Shown: one piece after another, positions 38,601 to 50,600 of the stretch | How positions within the stretch are numbered: position 1 is the stretch's first letter | How the letters are laid out: each line of letters begins with the position of its first letter | The notes under the pieces: generated by a model | Told to the model about the DNA's origin: nothing | Seen by the model: only the letters and a program-made list of their open reading frames with translations | Database searches by the model: none | Origin: Saccoglossus kowalevskii | Taxonomy: Eukaryota; Hemichordata; Enteropneusta; Harrimaniidae | Assembly (NCBI RefSeq): GCF_000003605.2 | Contig: NW_003121425.1 | Span: 83,949-147,948 of the forward strand | Length of the DNA stretch: 64,000 nucleotides | Direction: 5' to 3' | Program-made: the position numbers and the translations under genes

Positions 38601-41600
38601 CTGCTTTATTTTCAAATGTGTTGTTTTTAAAACAATATCTCTCACATACCTGGATTTGATTACATCCAAACACATGTATGAATTTATTTGATAATCTTAT
38701 TAGAGATGGCTGACACTTTTTTTAGTTGGTTTTTCTAATCAGCCTAATAAAGCTTATTTTAATGTTACTGTCAACAGAATAATACAGGTACATCTCAAGA
38801 GTATATAATCCACGAAATTTATATTTCTGTTGTGTTTATTTTAGGATCTAAGGAAGAAAGAGGCAACCATTACCTTTAATGGTCAATCGGAGAGTGTTCG
38901 TGATGTGCAGTTTATGCAGTTCCAATACTTTTCATTTGCAGCAGCTTTTGAAAATGGGAATATCCAGGTATGTGATCCAGTGGGTTGGGTGGGTTTGGTG
39001 TGAATGTCACATATGTGATCCGTGGGTCGGCTGGGTTTGGTGTGAAAGTCGCATATGTGATCTGTGGGTCGGGGTTGTTGTAAAAGTCGCATATGTGATC
39101 TGTGGGTCGGGGTTGTTGTAAAAGACGCATATGTGATCTGTGGGTCAACTGAGTTTGGTGTGAAAGTCGCATATGTGATCTGTGGGTCAGCTGGGTTTGG
39201 TGTGAAAGTTATATATGTGATTTGTGGGTCGGCTGGGGTTGGTGAGAAAGTCATATATGTGATCTGTGGGTCAGCTGGGTTTTGTGTGAATGTCGTATAT
39301 GTGATCTGTGGGTCGGGTGGGGTTGGTAAGAAAGTCGCATATGTGATATGTGGGGTTGGTGAGAAAGTCGCATATGTGATCTGTGGGTCGGGGTTGAAGT
39401 AAAAGTCACATATGTGATCTGGGGGTCGGGTGCGTTTGGTGTGAAAGTCGCATATGTGATCTGTTGGTCGGGTGGATTTGGTGTGAATATCTCCTATGTG
39501 ATTCACAAGTGGGGGGTTGGGGAAGCTGCATATTGATCCCTGGGTTGGTGTGAAAGCCACATATGTGAATCAAATGGCTCAAAGGCCTACATCCCAACAT
39601 ATTTTTAAATTCAGTCAAGCATTTATTAACCGTTGCCACTTGTATGCAGAGAACACCACTTATATTCAAGATAGCAGCACACTTACAAAAGTTTGGCTTA
39701 ATTTTTGTTAACTGCTGATGTATGTGATTGTTATGAAAGGCATGTAGGAAACATATTATGGTCCAGATATGAACATTTGTGTTCGCCTAATGTTAGACAA
39801 ATCATCTCCTACATCAAACACAACTCCCATATTTGACCTTGCAGTAATATATACTCGTACTAGACATATAAGACACTAGAAATAAACACCCATGAGAAAC
39901 ACTATTTATTTTAGTAATTAATAAATATTTCTCTCACAGATTCACTAACTCATAGCATTTCCAGAAATATGTGTTTGTAATGTTGTAATTATCTTGAAAT
40001 TCATGTGACTATACCAATAAAGGCAGATCATGGGCATCCAACCCCAATAAGGCGAAACAAATTATCACAATTTTTCATTTCATAAGTTGTGCATAATTTT
40101 GACATGTCTTCAACTTTTTTTTTTGCAGTAATAATTATTGATCACTAGAATGTCTCAATAATTCTTGACAATCATAAGTTACTATCTTATACAAATCATT
40201 TTTCATTTTTTCCATGTATGTAACCATGTACTACATGAAATGGCATCTTCTTTGCGCATGTTAGTTGCACTTAACTTATAAAGCATTGATACCGCTTGTG
40301 ACGAAGTCAGTCAATACACAATTTAATCGGGTCAATAAAGATTACATCTCAATAGATTCCATAGTATCAATAATATGCCCGAGATGTCGGGTCATCTAGG
40401 GTCATCAGCATTACACACTGTAACCATATATCACATAGTAACCATATATCACATAGTAACCATATATCACATAGTAACCATATATCACATAGTAACTGTA
40501 TATCACAGCTTTACATAGCTTGACTTAGAGTAATGTACTAGGATGTAGAGATCAGTGAGGTCAAGGGTCAGTTAATAATACATTGTATTATAAAGAGTCA
40601 ACAGAAACATGAACAGTGGCTTTTTTATTTTGTAAAATATCCATCTTCCTTAAACCTGTACTAAAAGTTGTATAATAAATTGGAGATATACTTGCCATTG
40701 TATCAAAGTAGAAAAAGTGCCCTCCCCCTCTCTCTTTCCTGAATATCACATGTTGATTGAGGTCAAGTTTTGGCAAACTCTGTCGATGCTTGGAGCATAA
40801 GTCATTTACATTTACATCCTGGCTGTTAAGGCAGTTTGAGTCAAATTGAAATTTTGCTCCACTGCGCATGGTACTAGTACCTCACACATATATGCAAGGC
40901 ATTATGGGAGATAATCTCCTGTGGTATATAATGGAAAACTATTATCACCAGGCATCTTACTAAATAATGTGTAATTTTTGTTATTGTTTTCAAAATATTA
41001 GGATGCATATTAATAATAAATATATGTGACTTTTCCATCCCATGTCACTAAAAATCCCACCATAATGCCAATTTTGACCCTGTCCCTTGAGATTTGAGAC
41101 TTGTCTGATGACCCAAACGTTTTTCATTTTCCACAATCTGATATTTTAAACTCATAATGATAAAAATCTCTAATTTTAAACCCGACACAATTTAACATAT
41201 TTAGTTAAAAAGTGTTATTATCAATTTCCTTCTTCATAAATTATTTGTATTCAATAGTTATTTATATATTTTTATTATTCAGCTTTGGGATATCCGAAGA
41301 GCTGATAAATTTTACCAGCAGTTCACCGCACACAATGGTCCAGCATTTAGTTTAGATGGGCATCCTGAAGAAAGACAATGGTTAGCCACAGCTGGTCGAG
41401 ATAAATCGATAAAGGTATGGAGAGTAGACTGGTGTGGATCGTTATATTGTTATGATGACATAATGCACAACAGTTGTTGCATTAGTTCTTTTATTCACAC
41501 TAGGCACTTCCCCAGAAACCATATTCCATGTTTAGAAGATAAATCTGATGTAGATAAAGGCCTTGCCACTTTAAATACACAATCACTGGTTTATGGTCAC

Positions 41601-44600
41601 TAATGTACAATGCCTCTATAACATATATTCCATTTGACCAACTACCGGTACCTATGCAAATTGTCTTTAGCGGCTGTCAGCCAATGAAAGCATGCCTTAC
41701 CTAAAATAAGGCTGTCATTTTAGAAACTGGCCTGTAATACAAATTCTGATTGGTCATGCAAGACAACATGATTTTGATCTGATGTATTTAATATGAGGCA
41801 TGTACATCGGTGGCGATAAACCTGTGATGTATATTAAAAAAACAACCTATATCAGCTTTCCATCAGATTGATATTACACAAAACTCCTATTACAGTATAT
41901 TTTTGAAAATCACTGAACAATTAGTTGAGTGGCTTGCAGGATTGATTGATGGGTATTTCATTTATAGTATACTTCTGTGCATAACAATTAGCTAATTTAT
42001 TATGCAAATGTTCTACATGTTCTTGAGTATTTCACATTGAAACAAGAACTAGTATGATAAATCTGACAATATTTGTTTCATTTCACAGATATGGGATCTA
42101 CAGTTCAAGCCTGTCTTGATGCACACAGTGCAGACAATTGCACCTGTCACGCGGGTAAAATGGAGACCGCAGCGGAAATTTCACATATCTAGTTGTTCTT
42201 TGGTGATAGATCACACCATTAATGTATGGGATATCAGGAGGCCATATATTCCGTTTGCTACATTTGAAGAGCATAAAGATGTTGCCACAGGTAAGTAATG
42301 GGATATATGCATATTGATTGGCCATGTAATGTGGATAATTATGTATTTATATTGGTCAATCATGCACTGTTCATATGTACCGTATGCATATTTGCTGTTC
42401 ATATAATGTGCATATGTATTCATATCTGTTGGCCATGTAACATGCATATGTATCTAAATTGGTTTTACATATAATTTGCATTACGTATGTATATTATTTG
42501 GCCATGTAATGTGCATACATGTATGTGGGGGGGGGGGGGTATATAGTCATTTCAATTGGCCATGTAATGTGTGTAATATATTCATTTCAATTGGCCATGT
42601 AATGTGCATATATTATATTTATTCATGCCATTCTGCAATTATTTGAGAGCGAAATCAAACAGGTGTCTACATATTTGAAATAAAAACAATGGCTTCCTAG
42701 ACTATGTGATGTAGATCCTATTTCTCTATAATTCCATGTTTATTTTCTCTGCCAAGGTGTTGTATGGAGACATGATCCACATATATTTTTATCTGCTTCC
42801 AAGGACTGTACACTATACCAACATGTTTTCAGAGATGCCAAGCGCCCAGGAGATAAAGCTGTAAGATTTTTTAATAACAGTTGAAAATTTTAATTGAAAT
42901 AAGTTTAAAATTATATCAACAATTTGTGTTTTGTAATTATAAAATCTGAATTTAATGAAACAGGATTTTTTTTTCCGTAAGATGCAGGGGTTATTTTAGA
43001 AAAAAAATTTAAGAGGGAGCACACCGTTGTTACCATTTGTAACACTGTTCATAATCTACTGACTGTTCCAGGTTCAGTAAGAGGGCTCAAGCTGCCCCCC
43101 TGTTCCTCTCTGTGGAAGAACCCTGAGATGTGTTATCATTCTACTGTAAAAACATTTATTTTCACTGAATTTAGTTTCGAGCATATTCACTTGGTTTTAA
43201 GTTTATGAATTTGCCAAGGAAACAATGGGTTCTATTATTATTTCACTTAATATCAAAAATCGAAAAATTAAAACTGAACAAATAATCAAATAGTTCGTAT
43301 TAATATTCGGCAGATGTGATGTCATCATTACTGTGGTAAACTAATTCGATTTGAAGATGATCCAATGTGTAGAAATCTTACATCAATTAAATTTTTTTGT
43401 ATTATTTTCAGAATCCTGTTGGTGTAGATATCAACATTTTCGGTGATGTCTGTCACGCAGCGAGTGATAACTTGGGTGGTGGTAGCCATAACAGAGGTAC
43501 AACTGCTAGTTACTCCTCTACTAAGGTACCATCATTCTTTAGAAAGAATCCAGAACCAGAAGAGCAGACTCGAGCTGTCTGCAGCAATGTATATGTATTT
43601 ACAAATAAGCAATCTAGGGTTGGTATATTTCCATCATACAAGTTTCTTAATGACTGTGTACACATTACACTTTAAAACATTGTCTGCTGAAACCCTCAAG
43701 GGGTAGCCAAAGTGACTGAGAAAAAAAAAACAGTGCCAGCAGGCAATGTACTAAGTAAAAAAACACAAAAACTATAAAATAATTAACAGATGCTGAGTCT
43801 GATGCTTTTACATTACCTTAAAAAAGTTAACTTGTTTCTCATTGTGTAGTTGGTCTTACTAACATTTTATTACTTAATTATTTCACATCTTTTTCTTTTT
43901 TTCCCCAAAAAATTGATTGCCTTATCAAAATGTGATGGCTATGCGATTTGTAGTTCAAGTTTATTGCAGAGTACATGTCTAAAACTGTTTCCATGTGAGA
44001 ATGAACTTTGCCATTGTTCAATTTCATTTCCCCATGTGCATGTGTTTCTCACTTGCATGTATATTTGGCTACAAGAAGATTACCAATCCTAGAGTGTTGA
44101 TGTATCTAGTATTTGCATTCAGCTAACTGATTTTTGTGTTGTGTTATTGTAGTTTTCTGATTGGTTCTGTCTAAGTGCTATGAAATATAAGTTATCTGAT
44201 CGACCATTTGGCGAGCTGTGTGACCACAATGCTCAGGTAGCAGAGAATTTTGGGAGACACCAGGTAAGTCCAAGTAACATCTATAAGCCATTTCACCACT
44301 TTTGTCTCTGTAGTGTTCTTAAAGAATCATTATGAGACAGTTTATCTGAGGTGAAAAACTGGTTTGTTCATTTAACCAAAATGATGATTGTATTCCTGGT
44401 TGCTAGGTGCTACTGAGCATGCCTGCATAATTAATTAATTACAAGACAAGTCTAGGTCAAAGGGCACAACAATACAGCAGTCACTACAGTCTCCTATTAT
44501 GATATGGTTCTGGTTAATTGTCTCTATTCAGGAAATCATTTATAAATAGTTTTTGTCATGACTACGAGATCTAACTAAAAATACAATTGGCATAGATATT

Positions 44601-47600
44601 GATCTGCATGTGAGACAGATCATATTTGGACAAATAAGGATCTAAACTCATGCCGAACTTTATATAACAAAAATCATGGTTATATTTTGCAGGTTTTCAC
44701 AAGACTAGTTACCGGTATATTGAAAAGTTTCTGTTCAATTCAGCTTTGTGTTTTTGGCAGTACCACTAGAAAGAATGACTTCGTAGTTATTAATTCTTTG
44801 AAAGAAGTATCCATATATTTACCACTAATATAAAACAAATTGTTACGTAAATAAATAATAATAACGCAAATGACATTAACTCACATAATAACTCAATCAT
44901 GAACACTGTTTCAAATGTTGTCTCTCAGATTTGTCAATCATGGAAGATGTTAAAATTACTGTCTGCACCTGATGTGTCAAGTTCAACATCAGCAACTTTC
45001 TTTGCTATCCCTACTACATCAGATAAGGAAGATAAAGGTAAAAAAAAATAATAATTTAAATTTTAGATAAAAATGCGCAAGGTAGGACTCAGATTAATCA
45101 TGTCAAAAAGTGCTTGAAACCTCGTTCCAATCAACACAATTCTATTTCTAACTCCAAATGTACTGCTGTACGTTTATATATATTTATTATGGTTTGCAAA
45201 TCACCTAAAAACTGCATTGTGTTGTGAAATCACATAAGGCATACTTTATGAAAGTATGACATTTATTATATTTTTCTGCCCAATAGTATGTCCTGGACAG
45301 CCATTGGTAGGGACATTATGCCATTGTGAAGACATAATACACCAATTTCATGCCAGCTTGTGTGATTTATCGTTGAACTTTGCTCAGCTGTTACAGGTAC
45401 AGAGGTCCCGCTCATGAGGAACGAATCGCGCACTGACACCAACATGGGAGATTCCACTGGATTGACAAGTGAGAATGAAGAGTCGGAAACTAGTGATGTA
45501 GAACACGACAGAGCTATGACATCACTGGCTAGCAACATAGCCTCACATTCAGTATTTTTCGGAGATGGAGAAGATGACCTCCTGGACATGTACCGATACG
45601 ACTATTCCGGTAACGAAACTACGGAGGACTGGCACCTACCGACAGAGGCATTCCAACCAAGACACGAGATACGTGATAGGTAATATTGACCCTTTCAACT
45701 ATTGCCAAATAATTTGGTGTGGTTTACAAATTAAATGTTAAACTTTTGAACGACAAAGACAACTTGTATCTCATTTCACAGAATAAACCTGCATAACTTT
45801 TTTTTCCTAAAATTTTCATCTAGACCTTGTAGCTAATATTTAAACGTTATTTTTATTTGATCTGAAATTAAAGAAAAATTATAAAAAAAATTTGAACATT
45901 TTTGGCCGAAATAATTAAGGCATTCAAAAGGATAGCCAGCTAGAGTCAGATCAAACTTGTACAAAAATATATTCTTCTCATGTACACCAGCCTGACACCA
46001 TTTTTGGTATGGACTGTATCCAAAGTAACGTTGTTATGTAATGTAGTCTTGTTCTACGTAAACATGTTTGAACTTACCATAAAATCTGTATTAGAAGCCA
46101 TATCTCTAATAGAAGTTGCACCCGTTCTTTTTGAACAATTGAGAACCAAAAATTCACCATTTTTCATATGTGTTGATGCTCTAATGAAACCACTTCCCTT
46201 CTGCTGCATTATACCATTTTAATAGAAACTGCGACTTCTAATACAGATTTTACAGTATCATACTATTTTATACATGTATTTAGTTAACCACATTTATGGG
46301 TAATTAGGTAAATTTTGATCTTTTTGAATTTTTGTCTGCCAAATTTGTCTAAATTATAATATTGGATTAAATGTTATGCCATGGAGCCTTCCCATTTCTT
46401 TAGAGACTTGAAACAGAATTTGTACTTTATACTATTCTCAATCTGTTATCCTTACTGTACTCACTGTAATCTTTGTTGTTCTTAACTCCAACACGATATC
46501 ATTTCAGATCTCCGTCACCTGACCAGTTACAGCAAGTTAGACCTGAATCTCCATCCAGGTGAGAACTCACCACTGAATGCTTTATTTTAGTCACAATGTG
46601 CAAGACTTATACTTGGCTATAACCAAAATAAAATTCTGCATATTAACAGCACAACACATGTCATTGTGAATCACCATGCATTAGCATGTATTTGTTGGCA
46701 ATGTATTACTAATGTTTGTTTATTTCTTTTAATTCTTTTAATTTTCCATGCAGCTGTAATGATTCTGAGACACTGAGTATACACAACCAATTTTTATCAA
46801 TCCCAACATCTGATAATATAAATCCTATGCCGATGTCGGCAGTAATCTCAACATCACTTCAACCATGGCAGTTCAAGCAAATCATACGTGACATGCTACA
46901 TTTCTATGCAGAACAGGTGAGACATTGGTGGCTGACAACCACTTACCAATACACATAGCGTATATGCTGGATTGCATCCTTATAATAAAGGTGTATGGTT
47001 TGGTATGTGCTCTATTAAAACCAAATTTCTAATTTGTACCTTATCTGCTCTATCTGAAATGGAGATACAAGCAGAATATTATAAAACAACATTGTGATAA
47101 AGTAATCTCATCCAGCTTCTGTCAGGTAGATTTGATGGTTTATAAAATCTGGAACCTGTGAATCAACACTCACACATCCGCCATGAAAAGTGCAACAATT
47201 AACTTAAATTTAGTTAAATTACATTAAATCAAAGTTACCAGTAATTCAACTCAGTAAAATCACACTCGTATACAGAAATATACATTTTAATTACTATTTA
47301 ATTAAACTTAAAACTTATATACAATGCAATTTAATCACAGTTTATAATGAATTTAAATTTAATTTAACGTGTCTTGATATTAGGATTAGGATAAAAGCAT
47401 AGGTAGTTATACTGTATATCAACCTAACTCTAAACCTAATACCAAGATACATAGTTCTTTAACGTGACTTTAATATTACTCAATATTAATTTTTCAGCTG
47501 TGCCCTGTTCTAGTTTTAGAATAGCTATGCAACAAATTATATTCTATAACCTTAGTAATAGCGCCCTCTATGGTATTCTTTTCTTTTACGATTTCTTTGT

Positions 47601-50600
47601 TTCTAGGGAGATGTTCAAATGACCGTTTCAGCATTAATAGTTCTTGGTGATCGTATTCGTAATTTGATTGATGAAACGACACAGGAACTTTGGTTTATGT
47701 CATACATAGGTAAGTCAACACTGAGAATTGTTTATGTGTGCGGTACCTCCATTCAGTCTGATCTTTTTGATGTAAAATCATTGCTCATGGATCGTTTGAC
47801 CAGAAGAACTGTTAGGAAACTCAAGCAGTTGTTTTCTTAAGGTAGAAGTCTACTCATAATTGAAATTACCCAGAATTCATTTAAATTTTACAATAAATTG
47901 TATTCCGAGGCAATGTAAGGATTTTGACTCAAAAAAAGTTGGGGGTCACCGGCCTAATTTTTGAGAAAAATTATGGGTATATTTTAGTGGATATTTGCCA
48001 TTTTGTCTTATAAGACTTTTACCATAGGTTCCCATGGCAGGGATATTATGCCATATCTCAAATTATGGGCTGTTGACATAGGCTGAAAAAATAATATATT
48101 GTTGTTGGTACTTTTTGTTGCCCTAATTCTGGGTTTTTAAAAAAATTTCAAAAATGCAATATTTTTTTAACGTTGTGTTCTGTGGAATTTTTCTGAAAAT
48201 AGCGATTTTCACACAAAAGAATCCTAGATTATTGTGCTATGAAACATTAATTTTATGATTGTGCATAATAAACGAATGAACATTGTCTTGCTATTTATGA
48301 CCAATTTTTAGCTCCGCTGTCGACGAAGTCGAGCGGAACTTATAGTATTACTGATTGTCTGCCGGCGTCGTCGCCGTCATCGCCGTCGTCAACTTTACAT
48401 TTTCGACTTCTTAAAAACCACAGACTGTATAGCTGTGAAACTTTCTAGGAAGGTACTTTGGGTGCTTTTCTCTCAGATTTGTTCATTTCGTGTGGATATG
48501 TTCAATTGTCTTATTTATAGCGAATTTTTTTGTCATTTTTGGTCAAAAATGCTATTTTTGACTTCTTCTTGAAAACCGCTAGCCCGAATGCTTTGATACT
48601 TGGTATGTAGGTACCTTAGGTGGACCTCTCTCAGATTTGTTAATTTTTTGATGATATCTTTAATTCTCTAATTTTGATGAATATTTGTTGTCATTTCTGG
48701 TAAAAAGTGATATTTTCGACTTCTTGTTAAAAACCGCAGGCCCAATTGCTTTGATACTACATTTCTAGGTACTACATGTGGACCTCTCTCAGATTTGTTC
48801 ATTTTGTGATGATATCTTTAATTCTCTAATTTTGATGAATATTTTTGTCATTTTGGTAAAAAGTGATATTTTCGACTTCTTGTTAAAACCGCAAGTCCAA
48901 TTGCTTTGATATTATATATACTACATAGGCATATAGGTAGACGTCTCTCAGATTTGTTCATTTTGTGATGATTTTGTTCTTCAATTATCTAATTTTAATG
49001 AATATTTTTGATAAAAAGTTATAAAAAGTCTGATTGCTTTAATACTATACATTCATTTTCGAATGATATCTTCTGTTCTTTAATTGCAATGTGCATTGAT
49101 AACAGCGGAGCTATCTCAGCGGACAGGCTGCTTGTTTCAAAAATTGTATGGGTAGGCTTCTACCTTAATATACCTATAAACATTGAAATAAACAAAGCAA
49201 CAAAATGTCTGCTCATTGGTGGACTCATTGTGATGTCAGGTTTGAAAATGTTAAATTAGAATTGTTTGAATGTATGTATGTTTGAAATATACATTGTACA
49301 TACAGTTCAATAACATGAAATATAATTGTATGAAGAAACAATTTGTATTAGTTGTAGCATAGACCATGTTTATTTATTATGGGACCCATACTATGTATAC
49401 ATATTTGTCAAATATGTTGTTTGTTGACATAAATTTTGATTGCACCTGGCTGTGATGACCACTGCATTTTAAAGGGGAAGTCAAGACAAACAACATACTG
49501 CTCCCAGATGAAAAAGCTCCTACAAATGTAGGAGAATGATATTTTCAGTTTTTTTTTTTATATCACTTTTCATTCTCTAGATATTCAGCTTTACATTAGT
49601 ATTATGTCATCTCCGTTTTCTCAATTTCTCACAATTGTGGTTATGATGTCATACGTTACCCATAATCCTTTACTGAAGAATCAAAATGGCTGACTACATA
49701 ATACTGATAACAAGTTGAATATCTAGACAATGAAAACTGTAAATTGCATTTTCTTACATTTGCAGAGCTCTTTCGTCTGAGAAAGTTGTTAGCCTTGACT
49801 TTAAACAGTCTAATCTCTCACAAATTGTATTTCTGTTTCAGAGTTATTATGTAGATTTCAATTATGGGTAGTAGCAACAGAAATTATTAAACTAAGTAAT
49901 CATCATGCTGTCGGTGCATTAAATCAGGTGAATATACTTCTCAAATATTGGCAATATGTTAATATTTATATGCTCTTTAGGCCACTAGAGGGCGCCTTTC
50001 AATGTACATGTATATTGCTGCCACTGAGAAACCATTTACCTTGCTTTTAATTTAAATCAGGGTTGTGTTTCATATATTTTAAAACTTAAAAAAACCAAAA
50101 GTTTTGTCTCAGGCAACACGATAGTGCCGGTCAGTGTTGTTTCCCCTGACTTTTCTGTTCCCAAATTACCAAAGCAGGTGGAACATACATGACAGGGTTG
50201 TTTGAACATATATATTTTATTAATTGTTATTATTGTACCTCATGTGCAAGAACATCATGTTGATTGGTCAGAACGTGGTCATGTGGTGGTCAATAAAACA
50301 CATCATATATACATCATTATATACCTAGCTCTGTAACCTATGGTGTTGAGCACTACAATAATTTTTGTTATTGTACTCATGTTATTGTACATGTTAATCC
50401 CTTCTTAATTCCAATGTTTGATTCATATTCTGTTAATTTATTTGATAGAATAAAACATATAGTTACCTCAGCAATATTCAGTTTAAATGACCCTCATAGG
50501 AATTATTAACCTTGGCTGCTCCTTGATCAGATGTGTCCTCTCCAGGTCATTAAAACAGAATATTAACATCAACTTCGGTAACTATTAGTTTATTAATACA

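Noticed and set aside
38883-39560. 225-codon antisense open frame and 112-codon sense frame
   Set aside because: Both are produced by the minisatellite whose unit length is a multiple of three; no start context, splice sites or family signature.
40421-40508. CRISPR-like array
   Set aside because: Simple head-to-tail 18-bp tandem repeat without spacers, in an animal intron.
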